A DNA stretch of 64,000 nucleotides, from NCBI GenBank assembly GCA_034435975.1, contig DAOTWD010000043.1, forward strand, positions 77,441 through 141,440, in the 5' to 3' direction. Position 1 is the stretch's first letter. Each line of letters starts with the position of its first letter. Below, in pieces: positions 42,701 to 52,462 of this stretch. Below the pieces are notes generated by a model that was not told where the DNA came from, searched no databases, and saw only the letters and a list, made by a program, of their open reading frames with translations. The translations under genes and the position numbers were made by a program. This DNA comes from CAKZQX01 sp034435975. Its GTDB lineage: Bacteria > Chloroflexota > Chloroflexia > Chloroflexales > Chloroflexaceae.

Positions 42701-43807
42701 ATGGCCAGTATTAAGTTTGACCATGTGTATAAGCGTTTTGGTGAAGTCACCGTTCTCCGCGATTTGAATCTCGATATTGATGACCAGGAATTTCTGGTGC
42801 TGGTCGGGCCATCTGGCTGCGGCAAGTCAACGGCCTTACGTTGCCTGGCAGGACTGGAGGAAATCAGCGATGGTAACATCTATATCGGCGACCGAGTGGT
42901 CAATGATGTGGCCCCCAAAGATCGAGACATCGCTATGGTCTTTCAGAGCTACGCGCTCTATCCACATATGTCAGTCTATGACAACATGGCCTTCGGCTTG
43001 AAGCTACGACGCATGGCTAAACATGACATTGAGCGCCGCGTCAAGGAAGCAGCGGAAATGCTGGGCATTGCCCACCTGCTGGATCGGAAGCCCAAAGCGC
43101 TCTCTGGTGGCCAGCGCCAGCGCGTGGCGCTTGGTCGGGCAATTGTGCGTGACCCGGCCGTGTTCTTGATGGACGAGCCCCTTTCGAACCTCGATGCCAA
43201 ACTGCGTGTGCAGACACGCGCTGAAATTAGCAAGCTACACCAGCGGTTAAAGACTACCTTTATCTATGTTACCCACGACCAGACCGAAGCGATGACTATG
43301 GGAACACGCATTGCTGTGATGCGTGATGGCCTGTTACAACAGATTGCCCCCCCCAAGCAGCTCTACGACTATCCGGCCAACATGTTTGTCGCTGGCTTTA
43401 TTGGCAGTCCGTCCATGAACTTCTTTGAGGCTCGTCTGGATCGAGCCAACGGCGGACTGGTGGTTGATCTCGGTGGTACCTTTCGCCTGCCGGTGCCGGC
43501 GACGAAGGCCGATACACTTGGCGACCATATTGGTAAAAATATCTTTTTTGGCATCCGTCCCGAAGATATTCACGATGCACATTATATACCACGCGGCGTG
43601 AGCGAAGAAGCGCGAATCATCGCCAATGCTAACGTGGTTGAAGTTATGGGTAGTGAGGTATATGCCTACATTGAGCGCGATAGCAAGGAGTTCATCGGGC
43701 GCTTTGACCCGCGTTCAATGGTACACACAGGCGAGAAAATCGAGGTGGTAATCGATATGAACAAGATGCACATTTTCGACCGCCAGACCGAGCGGGCGCT
43801 GAGGTAA
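42701..43807 (+). CDS. ugpC: UgpC/MsmX-type sugar ABC transporter ATPase
   Basis: A 368-residue ATPase that energises carbohydrate or glycerol-phosphate importers. Walker A GPSGCGKST, Q-loop MVFQSYALYPHMSVYDNM, signature LSGGQRQRVALGRAIV, Walker B VFLMDEPLSNLD and H-loop YVTHDQTEAM are intact. The C-terminal TOBE/regulatory region includes GFIGSPSMNFFEA and IFFGIRPEDIHD. AAGGAGG precedes the ATG. No permease or binding-protein gene is adjacent, so it is an orphan that may serve several importers, as MsmX does in Bacillus. Confidence 0.93.
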   Translation: MASIKFDHVYKRFGEVTVLRDLNLDIDDQEFLVLVGPSGCGKSTALRCLAGLEEISDGNIYIGDRVVNDVAPKDRDIAMVFQSYALYPHMSVYDNMAFGLKLRRMAKHDIERRVKEAAEMLGIAHLLDRKPKALSGGQRQRVALGRAIVRDPAVFLMDEPLSNLDAKLRVQTRAEISKLHQRLKTTFIYVTHDQTEAMTMGTRIAVMRDGLLQQIAPPKQLYDYPANMFVAGFIGSPSMNFFEARLDRANGGLVVDLGGTFRLPVPATKADTLGDHIGKNIFFGIRPEDIHDAHYIPRGVSEEARIIANANVVEVMGSEVYAYIERDSKEFIGRFDPRSMVHTGEKIEVVIDMNKMHIFDRQTERALR

Positions 43808-44413
43808 CGTCAGGCGCGGTTGTGACGCGATGAGGCGCGGGGACAATGACGTGACAACATGACGATCTCTCACGCCTTCCTGCCTCCTATCTCACACTTC
43901 GCGCCTTCCTTCTTCACGCATCTGTGAATCAGAGTACGGGCGTAGCCGCGGGGTGCCACACTACGACTGCAGGTAGCCGGTTGCCGCTGCTGTGCCCCTC
44001 CTTGCATGTGCCGACCCTCATGCCTCTGCGCTTGCGCGGACGGCGCACTGGAACGCTTTCCGCTTTGAAGCACCGAAGCACCTCCCCGTACCATAACCGG
44101 CCAATTTATGCTATGATACGAGCACATAACACCATCTTACAGGGAGGCATCCATATACATTGTATGCCCTGGAAACCAATGCAGGCACCCTTGCGAGTGC
44201 CCTGCAACATCAGATTCTCCCAGAAGTCAATCTGACACGGCCGTAGCATGGCGGCCGTGTCCATAACCCATATCATATGGCCGCAACGTGGCGGTCACAC
44301 TGACCAGGTCAAACAGCCTGGCAGATATGCGAGGCAACGTATACATGGTTGCCCCGGAAAGAAAGTTTCACCCCTGCCCTTACACACACCGTACACGCAT
44401 CAACCATACCACC
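43808..44413. other. Intergenic region with a 10-bp hairpin
   Basis: No convincing gene. A perfect 10-bp inverted repeat (44234-44243 and 44252-44261) lies between the ABC ATPase and amt genes, which converge here. A second, imperfect stem lies near 44180-44215. Small ORFs in this stretch lack ribosome-binding sites and family resemblance. Confidence 0.5.
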
Positions 44414-45829
44414 CTACCTGGTGGTGGGAACACCGCTCACCGCACCGGTTGGCACCGGGCGGACGACGGCATCGGGCATCGGTAGGAAGTCAGGATAGGC
44501 TACCACGCCATGCTCGCCAACATCCAGTCCCATTTCTTCTTCCTCAGCACTCACTCGCAGGCCAATAGTCACCTTGATCAGGTAGAACAAAGCCCCGGAT
44601 GTAGCGACCGTCCAGACGCCTATTGTCACAATACCAATGATCTGCTCGATTAACAACTGGGCACCGCCACCAGCGAAGAGACCCACAGTACCAGTATTGC
44701 CCTCGTTGACAGCAAACAGACCCACCGCCAGCGTTCCCCAGATACCGTTCATCAAGTGCGCAGGAACAGCACCGACCGGATCATCAATCTTAAACGACTC
44801 GAGCCAACTGGCACCGAAAACAATGATCGGGCCGGCCACAAGACCAATAATGACTGCAGCGAGCGGGGTAACGAACGCACAGGGGGCAGTAATGGCTACC
44901 AGGCCACCAATCACGCCGTTGAGTGACATGCCGGCATCGGGCTTACCACTGCGGAACCAGGTCGTAAACATTGCCCCGATCGCACCGGCAGCGGCAGCCA
45001 GCGTCGTATTCGTCGCCACCAGCGCAATCGCATTCGCATCTTCCTGCGACGAGAAAGCCAGCTGGCTACCGGGGTTGAAGCCATACCAACCGAGCCACAG
45101 GATAAACACACCCAGCGCACCCAGGGCCATATTGTGCGCCGGTATCGGCTGCGAGGTACCATCAGCAGCAAAGCGCCCCAGGCGTGGCCCCAGCAGGATA
45201 GCGCCCATCAACGCCGCCCAGCCACCAACGCTATGGACGATCGTACTCCCAGCAAAGTCAGTAAACCCTCGTCCAAGTAACCAGCCATCTTCACTCCACG
45301 TCCAATGAACGACGACGGGGTAGATCAGCAGGGAAATGACCACGCTGTAGATTAAGTAACTGGAGAACCTGGTACGTTCGGCCATCGCGCCAGAGACAAT
45401 CGTAGCCGCCGTACCGGCGAAGACAACCTGGAACAGCCAGCTCGCCAGAAGCGGTACCCCACCTGCCTCGTTCGGATCAAATGTGGGAAAAAACTGATCC
45501 GTGCCGATGAAGCCACCCGCTGATGCACCATAGGCAATCCCCCAACCAATGGCCCAGAATGCCAGCGCTGCCATCGCGAAGTCCATCAGGTTCTTCATCA
45601 ACACATTCACGGTGTTCTTCGAGCGGGTAAAGCCCGACTCAAGCAGCGCAAACCCGGCCTGCATAAAGAACACCAGGAAGGCCGCAACCAGCAGCCACAT
45701 CGTATCCAACGCCACTACCAGCTCGGCCGATTCCGGGCCATCCTGAGCAAAAGCAGTCCCTCCAAACGCCACAAACAGCGCGAGCGCGCCAACGGCGGTT
45801 ATGCTCCACTTCCTCCATGCGCGTATCAT
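44414..45829 (-). CDS. amt: Ammonium transporter
   Basis: Integral membrane channel for ammonia uptake, functioning as a trimer. The 471-residue precursor starts with a signal peptide ending near AFA-QDG (about residue 28), then eleven transmembrane helices. The pore twin histidines lie in DFAGSTIVHSVGGWAALMGA and VPAHLMNGIWG. FFMQAGFALLESGFTRSKNTVNV is the family signature near the N-terminus. The C-terminal tail, the usual GlnK contact, is long. No glnK/glnB gene is adjacent. AAGGAG precedes the ATG. Confidence 0.95.
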   Translation of the reverse strand: MIRAWRKWSITAVGALALFVAFGGTAFAQDGPESAELVVALDTMWLLVAAFLVFFMQAGFALLESGFTRSKNTVNVLMKNLMDFAMAALAFWAIGWGIAYGASAGGFIGTDQFFPTFDPNEAGGVPLLASWLFQVVFAGTAATIVSGAMAERTRFSSYLIYSVVISLLIYPVVVHWTWSEDGWLLGRGFTDFAGSTIVHSVGGWAALMGAILLGPRLGRFAADGTSQPIPAHNMALGALGVFILWLGWYGFNPGSQLAFSSQEDANAIALVATNTTLAAAAGAIGAMFTTWFRSGKPDAGMSLNGVIGGLVAITAPCAFVTPLAAVIIGLVAGPIIVFGASWLESFKIDDPVGAVPAHLMNGIWGTLAVGLFAVNEGNTGTVGLFAGGGAQLLIEQIIGIVTIGVWTVATSGALFYLIKVTIGLRVSAEEEEMGLDVGEHGVVAYPDFLPMPDAVVRPVPTGAVSGVPTTR

Positions 45830-46600
45830 CTGAACGTGTCTCCTTCATATAACAGGTCACTTGATCACTTGTTCATTAATAGCGTTTACGATATTTAAAG
45901 AATCCATAATAACTCACGCACACACAAATATGCGCTATCTAGCGTAAGCGTACAGCTTCATCGCAGTTTCGGACAATATTGTCAGCGCAGTAACAGAATG
46001 TCCCTGCAATAAAGTTCGGTTGTTCAGGTCAAGAATAAATTTTATATAGTGGTTCGTATGCCTAATATCACACCGGTTCGCACCGTAGATTGCATAAACT
46101 CGCCATACATTAGATAGGACAATCCTACATCAGTCCTGAAACAGCGGAGTCCAGGCTCTGGCATGGATATAGAGCACACCAGGCAAAAACCCGGCAATTG
46201 ATACACCATTGTATTGATCATTCATATGGTACAGGATTACTAGAGATGCATAGTATAGGCCTATGCAACACACAACTGTCACGCATAACGTGCAATATCT
46301 ATGTGGCTAGAGCCTGTTTTTACTAAACAGCATAGACCTTCTGCTTACGTTTGGGGAATGAAAGCGCATAACATACCGTTATCTGCACCTTCGCAGTGGT
46401 TTGAGCCGCGCCAGTCGCTCACCTCCTTTCAATGATTGACCATTATGAAATGGCCTACAGTAATTGTTGCGGTTTCATTGGAAAATATTATGATAAGGTT
46501 GTCAAATATAGTACCAGAAAGTAAAATTTATGCCTATGGTAAAGTTAGCCAAAATCTTTTCCTGTCTCTCTAGACAGTACATCCAAATCCAACAGTTCTA
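45830..46600. other. Long upstream region of amt, no gene
   Basis: About 770 bp without a supported gene. It is AT-richer than its surroundings. The region near amt contains several A/T-rich hexamers but no clear sigma-54 (GG-N10-GC) element or NtcA-type palindrome. Confidence 0.4.
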
Positions 46601-46663
46601 ATCGATATATCTGGTCATTTTGTCTAAATTACTTTTCGTTTTTCTTAGACAGAATATCCAGAT
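46570..46663. repeat. Three copies of a TAGACAG-type 19-mer
   Basis: A 19-bp motif with core TTAGACAG occurs at 46570-46588 (forward), 46609-46627 (reverse, 16 of 19 matches) and 46645-46663 (forward). The last two form an imperfect hairpin with a T-rich loop. The cluster lies downstream of the tRNA-Gln gene in an AT-rich stretch and looks like a set of protein-binding sites or a small repeat. Confidence 0.45.
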
Positions 46664-46789
46664 AGCACGATACCTGATCAAGTGGAAGCTGATTGAAGCG
46701 AGCGCGTCCCCTCGAACCGTCAGGTGGTACCTGCGCCAGCGGGACGCGGGGGCCTGCGGTTCCTGTGCATGGTTCCAGTAATTGAGGAG

Positions 46790-46842
46790 GGGCAAAGCCA
46801 CGCCAGGCTGCACCTCCTTACCCAGGGGAAGTCTCGTTGGAG
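46790..46842. repeat. Dispersed repeat R1, copy d (partial)
   Basis: Only the right end is clear: CCAGGGGAAGTCTCGTTGGAG (46822-46842). The left part of the element is not identifiable. Confidence 0.45.
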
Positions 46843-46972
46843 TAATTGCATCAGCAACGTGGTCTGGTCGTTGTCTGGGCCAGAGTACCAGGTATGAGAT
46901 AGACAAGACGGCCAATGGAGGAGAAAATAACCGGTGGAACAAACAGGAGGATTTGGAATACACCAGAAAGTG

Positions 46973-47043
46973 CTGGGGGACAGGGACTCGAACCCCAACT
47001 ACCTGATCCAGAGTCAGGCGTTCTACCGTTAAACTATCCCCCA
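46973..47043 (-). tRNA. tRNA-Gln (CTG)
   Basis: Acceptor arms TGGGGGA and TCCCCCA pair, the anticodon stem CCTGA/TCAGG encloses a CTCTGGA loop with anticodon CTG, and the T arm has GGTTCGAGTCC. The 71-nt gene does not encode CCA. It is 10 bp downstream of tRNA-Leu on the same strand. Confidence 0.95.
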
Positions 47044-47053
47044 ATAATAAATG

Positions 47054-47140
<87 letters not shown>

Positions 47141-47312
47141 ACGTGCAACACAGCCATAGCTGGCTTGACATGCCAGATAATGATACGCTATGCCAGCTCA
47201 TTTGTCAAATGACATCTTCAGCAGGGTTATGCTATACTGGGTGTTAGTTTGCACATCATTCAACGCCAACAGGACGCTGGTTGATCCTCGTTCATGCCTT
47301 AGTGAGGAACTC

Positions 47313-48113
47313 ATGTCTGTAAGTGCTGCCACTCTCTCGGTTATTCTCCCCATTCGCGGTGATGCAGCCAATCTAGCAGCGGTCATCCGTGAATGGGTAC
47401 TGATGCTACCGACCTGTTTCGATGATTATGAGATTATTATCGTTGATGATAACAGCCCGCATCGCGTGTCGGAACAGGCCGATCATCTGGCTGCCTCCTA
47501 TGCGCCAGTGATGGTCATTCATCACCGACGCCCACGTGGCTATGGTTCGGCGCTGGTGAGTGGTCTACGTGTTGCCCGTGGCGATTATGTGCTCTGTATG
47601 GATACATACAGCCCGATCACGATAGAAGACGTAACGCGGCTTATGCCGTTTATCGCCACACATGATGTGATTGTTGCCTATCGATTAGCGCAACCTGGCA
47701 GGAGGAGTGCGCTATTTACCCGGATGCTCAACTGGCTTTTTGCTCTTGACCTGCGTGATATTGGCGCACGCTGTATACTGATGCGGGCTAATCTGGTGCC
47801 ACCGGCAGAATTGCGTGCCCATGGAGCATTGATTTATGTCGAAATGGTTGTTCAAGCCGATCAGCGTGGCGCACAACGCATTCAGGTTGGTGTATCCTCA
47901 CATGTGCATGCCAATGATACGCATATCGACTACCTGGCCCGCATCAATTGCTGGTCTTTCTGGGAACTCATATCACTACGGGTACGGTTGGGTAAGGCCC
48001 GCCCCCCGATGGCACCCGTGCAACGCCCGGTCTGGCAACAACGTACCACTTTCGGCGCTGGTCTGGTGGCTGTTGCGGGTGGTATCTGGTTCTTGCTGCG
48101 TCGCCGTGGATAG
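47313..48113 (+). CDS. Divergent family 2 glycosyltransferase
   Basis: A 266-residue GT-A-fold protein. VILPIRGDAANLAAVI, YEIIIVDDNSPHRVSEQA and RPRGYGSALVSGLRVARGDYVL match DPM1-like GT2 enzymes. At the metal-binding D-x-D the sequence is CMDTYSP (D97-T-Y), so the second Asp is missing, which suggests altered catalysis. A C-terminal transmembrane helix (FGAGLVAVAGGIWFLLRR) anchors it. The ATG at 47313 has GAGGA six bases upstream; the longer frame has no better start. It is unconnected to the envelope cluster at 31-40 kb and stands alone after the tRNAs. Confidence 0.82.
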   Translation: MSVSAATLSVILPIRGDAANLAAVIREWVLMLPTCFDDYEIIIVDDNSPHRVSEQADHLAASYAPVMVIHHRRPRGYGSALVSGLRVARGDYVLCMDTYSPITIEDVTRLMPFIATHDVIVAYRLAQPGRRSALFTRMLNWLFALDLRDIGARCILMRANLVPPAELRAHGALIYVEMVVQADQRGAQRIQVGVSSHVHANDTHIDYLARINCWSFWELISLRVRLGKARPPMAPVQRPVWQQRTTFGAGLVAVAGGIWFLLRRRG

Positions 48114-48376
48114 GCGAACCCGCTCCTGCCGAGCATGCCGAGGGCTGGAACCAGGTCATTGTCTCGGTACACTCTGCACCCCGCTGCATTTTGTATCGCC
48201 CGCAACATCCGTGCCTCTTTGAACGTCTAGTGTTATGGAGAGAATTGCAAGGCTGTCAATAAAGAAAATCCATCTGCTAGCAGTCGCATCTGGCGAAACC
48301 AGCACGAGCCTGACTGGACGCCATATAGCACGCTTTTCAAGCAGCGACTACAAAGTACAGAGTTAAGGAGAATACA

Positions 48377-48877
48377 ATGAGCGATATACACGAACCACCA
48401 TCCGAGCAAGGACCGTCGTCATCAACGACGCGGTTAGATCTGGCACGTGAACTGCGCGATCTGGGTCAGCAACTCGAGCAGTCCCTGCGCGGAGTCGTCG
48501 AGAGTGAACAGGCGAAAAATCTGCAGCGTAACCTGCTGGCAGGGCTACGCGAGCTAAGTACACAGATGCAGACAGGCCTGAATAGCCTCAAGGAAAATCC
48601 CCACGTGCAAAACCTGGCCGAACGCGGCCAGCAAGCGGTCACGCATGCCCAGGAGAGTGCCGCCGCAAGAGAGTTTCAGGAGGCACTGGCGCGTGGAGTA
48701 GCTTTTCTGAAGGAGCAACTTGCCAGTTTTAATGCTCGCCAGAAAAGACAGGAAGCCATCCCCGCGGATTCGGCCGCACAACGGCTTACGATCGAGCATG
48801 AAGACAGTTCTACAACGGGTGAGACCATTCGCCTGGATCCTGACCAGCAGGACGGAACCGCCAGCAATCTTGAATGA
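48377..48877 (+). CDS. Hypothetical helical protein
   Basis: A 166-residue hydrophilic protein not recognised as a family. The middle (about residues 18-125) is almost entirely helical with amphipathic heptads (LARELRDLGQQLEQSL, LQRNLLAGLRELSTQM, FQEALARGVAFLKEQLAS). The ends are polar and Ser/Glu-rich. There is no signal peptide or transmembrane segment. AAGGAG lies just before the ATG, which supports expression. It might be a scaffold or apolipoprotein-like surfactant protein; no function is claimed. Repeat R3 copy b overlaps its stop codon. Confidence 0.7.
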   Translation: MSDIHEPPSEQGPSSSTTRLDLARELRDLGQQLEQSLRGVVESEQAKNLQRNLLAGLRELSTQMQTGLNSLKENPHVQNLAERGQQAVTHAQESAAAREFQEALARGVAFLKEQLASFNARQKRQEAIPADSAAQRLTIEHEDSSTTGETIRLDPDQQDGTASNLE

Positions 48878-48978
48878 GTCGTGAAAAACCAGAGTGCCGG
48901 CTCAGGCCGGGCCTCCCGTCGCTAAGGCCCCACGCCTTGAGTCGGCACTCCCGTTGTCCATGGGGAGAGGATTACTAT
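48874..48978. repeat. Dispersed repeat R3, copy b
   Basis: Matches 21552-21622: ATGAGTCGTGAAAAACCAG at the start and CCCGTTGTCCATGGGGAG with ATTACTAT at the end, plus an additional GC-rich internal stem. It overlaps the last codons of the gene ending at 48877. Confidence 0.6.
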
Positions 48979-48997
48979 TCACCATGCGGAAAACCCG

Positions 48998-51067
48998 TTA
49001 GTCCATCGACGAATACGGTATCTGAGAAACATCAAGCGCCCACGGAGCTTCCAAACCATCCCCAACATCCTCTGGTATCCTACCCTGTAACCAGAGCATA
49101 AAGCGCTGGCGCTGTGCATCATTGGCCAGTACAGCCAGACGATCACCCGCATATAGCACTGTGTCAGCTTCCGGGTTAACCAGTACCTGTGCGTCACGCA
49201 CAATTGCCACAATAGATGCTCCGGTGTGCCGCCGGATATGTAAGGTGCCAATGCTCTGCCCTGAAAACCGAAAATCTGGCGGTAATTCATGCCACTGCAC
49301 GCTCAACCCACCGGTAGCACTGCGTAGGCAACGCAATAACAGGGTATCATCTTTGACCTCCTCCTGCCAGGGCGCATACCGTTCACGATGCACCGTATCA
49401 CTATAGCTCTGAATAGCCTCAGCAGAAACACCCAGGCGTAACAACGTTTGCCGCAGAATCTCCAGGCCACCCTCGAAGCTGGGCAAAATCACATTGCTGG
49501 CACCGTCACCATACAAATACGGCAGATCTTCAACGCGATAGGCGCGGGTAATAATCGGCACATGCGGATACAGATCGTTCACATTCTGGACAATCAGCCG
49601 CTGAGTGGCTGTATCAGGCACTGTCACAGCGACGACACAGGCAGTGGCAATCTGGGCACCGGCCAGCACCGCAGGATTGGTGGAGTCACCAAAAATAACC
49701 GTTGCCCCCCGTTCGCGGGCTTCCTGAACACGCATCCAGTCCTGTTCGATCACCACAAATGGACGCTGAAGTGCTTGCAGCGCCTCCACCAGATGTTGCG
49801 CCACCCGGCCATAGCCACAAATAACCACATGATCGCGCAGTTTACCCGGTACGCTGATCGGCTCAGTGCCAGGCCGCCGTGAGCGGGATGGTCTGATACG
49901 ATCTAATAGCCCCGTCAATGGTTTCACGCTATGCAGCAAGAGAGGGGTACAGAGAGTTGAAAGCAGTGCCCCACTCAGTGTCAAGCCATAGAGATACCCA
50001 TCCAGCACCCCCAGCGTTAATCCCTGCTGGGCTAAAATAAATGAGAACTCACCGATCTGGGCCAGCCCTGCGGCAGTCATCAAAATCGTCTGCCGCGAAT
50101 AGGCGAATGCCCATAAGATCATCGCCGTAATGAGAAATTTACCAACCACAATCGCGGCTGTGACCAGCAAGACAACAGCCAGATTATCCCAGAGAAACAG
50201 TGGATCAATCAGCATCCCGATCGAAACAAAAAAGACAATCGCAAAAATATCTCGAATGGGTAGAATTTCACCCAGAATACGATAGTGAACCTCAGACTCA
50301 GACACCACCAGGCCGGCCACAAACGCCCCTAACGCCAGCGATAGCCCGAAGCCAGTCGTCGCCAGAAAAGCCGTCCCGACCGAGAGTACTAGCGTTGCTA
50401 GCAAAAACAACTCGCGCGTACCACGCCGAGCGATCTTGCAAAGCAACCATGGGAAGAGGCGTCCACCCAGAACGATCATCAAGCTAAAAAAGACACCAGC
50501 ACGCAGCAATGCCCATCCAATAGCGAACCACGGGTTGCTATCCGGGCTACCCACCGTCAACGCTGGCAACAGCACGATCATCAACACGGTACTGATATCC
50601 TGAACCAGCGACAACCCGATGGTCAACTGGGCATGCTGACTGCCCAGTTCCCCGCGATCCATCAGGAGCTTGAGCAACACGGTTGTTGATGAAATGGCAA
50701 TAATGCAGCCAAAAAAGAGTTGCCATCCACGCGGCCATCCCAGGAGCACCCCCATCCCCATTCCCAGCAGAATCGTCAACACCACCTGGCCAAACCCACC
50801 TGTCACGGCGACGTGCTGCACACCGCGCAGTTGATCAATCGAAAACTCCACGCCAACGCCAAACATCAGGAGTACCACGCCGATTTCGGCCAGTAACTGG
50901 ATATTCAGCAGATCGCCCGTCGGCCCGGGCGTGAAAGGACTGACAGCCACCCCGGCCATCATATAGCCAATAATGGTAGGCAGCCGTAGCTGACTGGCCA
51001 CAACACCACCCAGAATAGCAGCCAGTAGCACGAGTGTTAGATCGCGGATGATCAGTGCTTCACCCAT
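48998..51067 (-). CDS. CPA2-type K+/H+ (or Na+/H+) antiporter with TrkA domains
   Basis: A 689-residue cation-proton antiporter like KefB/KefC and YbaL. The transmembrane part (residues 1 to about 400) contains GVVASQLRLPTIIGYMMAG, AEIGVVLLMFGVGVEFS, AISSTTVLLKLLMDRGE and the FVAGLVVSESEVHYRI segment. A cytoplasmic RCK/TrkA-N domain (HVVICGYGRVAQHLVEALQA) binds nucleotide, and a TrkA-C domain follows (IGTLHIRRHTGASIVAIVRD). It would regulate K+ or pH. The ATG at 51067 has GGAG nine bases upstream; a GTG further up adds seven residues. Transcribed away from yebC-ruvC. Confidence 0.93.
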   Translation of the reverse strand: MGEALIIRDLTLVLLAAILGGVVASQLRLPTIIGYMMAGVAVSPFTPGPTGDLLNIQLLAEIGVVLLMFGVGVEFSIDQLRGVQHVAVTGGFGQVVLTILLGMGMGVLLGWPRGWQLFFGCIIAISSTTVLLKLLMDRGELGSQHAQLTIGLSLVQDISTVLMIVLLPALTVGSPDSNPWFAIGWALLRAGVFFSLMIVLGGRLFPWLLCKIARRGTRELFLLATLVLSVGTAFLATTGFGLSLALGAFVAGLVVSESEVHYRILGEILPIRDIFAIVFFVSIGMLIDPLFLWDNLAVVLLVTAAIVVGKFLITAMILWAFAYSRQTILMTAAGLAQIGEFSFILAQQGLTLGVLDGYLYGLTLSGALLSTLCTPLLLHSVKPLTGLLDRIRPSRSRRPGTEPISVPGKLRDHVVICGYGRVAQHLVEALQALQRPFVVIEQDWMRVQEARERGATVIFGDSTNPAVLAGAQIATACVVAVTVPDTATQRLIVQNVNDLYPHVPIITRAYRVEDLPYLYGDGASNVILPSFEGGLEILRQTLLRLGVSAEAIQSYSDTVHRERYAPWQEEVKDDTLLLRCLRSATGGLSVQWHELPPDFRFSGQSIGTLHIRRHTGASIVAIVRDAQVLVNPEADTVLYAGDRLAVLANDAQRQRFMLWLQGRIPEDVGDGLEAPWALDVSQIPYSSMD

Positions 51068-51688
51068 ACCATAGCTCTCCTTTCGCACGGTTCAGGCACG
51101 TGAACATAAAATAGGCAGATGGTCTTCAGGTCGGGTGGTCAGGAAGGGGCACTGCCCCTATGCGCATCACGTTCAGGGCTACCCGCCTTTAACCCGTATA
51201 GAGCGGGGGCACAGGCGGCCCCCCCCACCGGGAGCGTACATTGCTGCGTATGAGGTCAGGAAGGACGGATCCCCTCCTGGAGTCTCTTCGATTCAGCTCA
51301 CTGTCACGGCGAAGCCACCATAATGGGCTAACCCAGAGGTTGTCCGGGATCCTGTGGCCACCCGCGCCCCCCACCGGCGCGGGTATGACCTGAGTTGTGA
51401 CTGCTGTCTTCGTACAGGTCATATCATATCCGTTCCGAACACGTGAACAACAAAAATACGTAACCGTTCAGGGGGACTTGCGCCTATCGCAGGAATACCT
51501 GAAGAGGCAGTGCCTATCCAGACCACCCCACCGGAACGGTTACACAAACACGGTCATCTTGTCTGTGGGTACTATGCCACACTCCCGACGTGATCGCAAG
51601 GCTGCCCATAGAAAATCGCGGAGCCGAACACCAAAACTGGTATGCTATAATGGAGTACACACATCCGTGGCTCTTAGCGGGAGGATCT
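51068..51688. other. Intergenic region with several hairpins
   Basis: Between divergent genes. Notable stems: GGGGCACTGCCCC (51146-51158), a perfect 8-bp stem (51361-51368 with 51376-51383) and a 10-bp inverted repeat with a 64-nt loop (51460-51469 with 51534-51543). No gene or named RNA was recognised. The stretch is GC-rich near 51190-51240. Confidence 0.45.
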
Positions 51689-52450
51689 ATGTCTGGTCAT
51701 TCAAAATGGCATTCAATTCGCCGTTCTAAAGGGGTGCTTGACCAGCGCCGGGGGAAGCTCTTTACCAAACTTGCGCGTGATATTACGGTAGCAGTGCGGG
51801 AGGGCGGCAGTGGTGATCCGGATCTGAATTTTCGGCTGCGTCTGGCCGTGGAGAAAGCCAGGCAGGCGAATATGCCGTCCGACAGTATTCAGCGTGCGAT
51901 TGATCGCGGCCTGGGCAAGTCCAATGAAACGAATATTGAAGAAATCTATTATGAAGGCTATGCCGCTGGTGGAGTTGCGCTCTTGATTGAAGCCGCCACG
52001 GATAACCGGAATCGTACCAATGCTGATGTACGTTCCACCCTCACTAAAAGTGGCGCCAGTCCAGGTGAGCCGGGTTCAGTGGCATGGATGTTTGAGCAAA
52101 AAGGGTTGATAACCATTGATCTCACCGGCACCGGGCTTGATCCTGATGAGGTGATGCTACAGGCAATTGACGCAGGTGCTGAGGATGTGGAAGTCAGTGA
52201 CACCATTCTGGAAGTCTATACCGAGTGGACGCAACTGAATGAGGTGCGTTCATCATTGTCCGATCTAAATTTACCGATTGTCGGCATTGAGAAGGTCATG
52301 AAGCCGAAGACATTGGTTCAGCCTGACCCGAAGGACGCTTTGCAGACGATGCGGCTGATGGAAAAGTTAGAGGATCTGGACGATGTGCAGAAGGTCTATA
52401 GTAATCTGGATATTAACGACGAACTGGTAAGCCAGTTTGAGGCCGAATGA
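51689..52450 (+). CDS. YebC/PmpR-family protein
   Basis: A 253-residue YebC-family protein, a DNA- or ribosome-associated regulator (some members relieve ribosome stalling at proline runs). It begins SGHSKWHSIRRSKGVLDQRRGKLFTKLARDI-like, and continues with NMPSDSIQRAIDRGLG, IEEIYYEGYAAGGVALLIEA and DNRNRTNADVRSTLTKSGA. GGGAGG precedes the ATG at 51689; the upstream open frame is ignored. ruvC starts 12 bp later, the common yebC-ruvC order. No ruvA or ruvB follows. Confidence 0.96.
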   Translation: MSGHSKWHSIRRSKGVLDQRRGKLFTKLARDITVAVREGGSGDPDLNFRLRLAVEKARQANMPSDSIQRAIDRGLGKSNETNIEEIYYEGYAAGGVALLIEAATDNRNRTNADVRSTLTKSGASPGEPGSVAWMFEQKGLITIDLTGTGLDPDEVMLQAIDAGAEDVEVSDTILEVYTEWTQLNEVRSSLSDLNLPIVGIEKVMKPKTLVQPDPKDALQTMRLMEKLEDLDDVQKVYSNLDINDELVSQFEAE

Positions 52451-52462
52451 ACCTGGTGCCCT

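Noticed and set aside
44637..45308. 223-aa plus-strand ORF
   Set aside because: Antisense shadow of amt.
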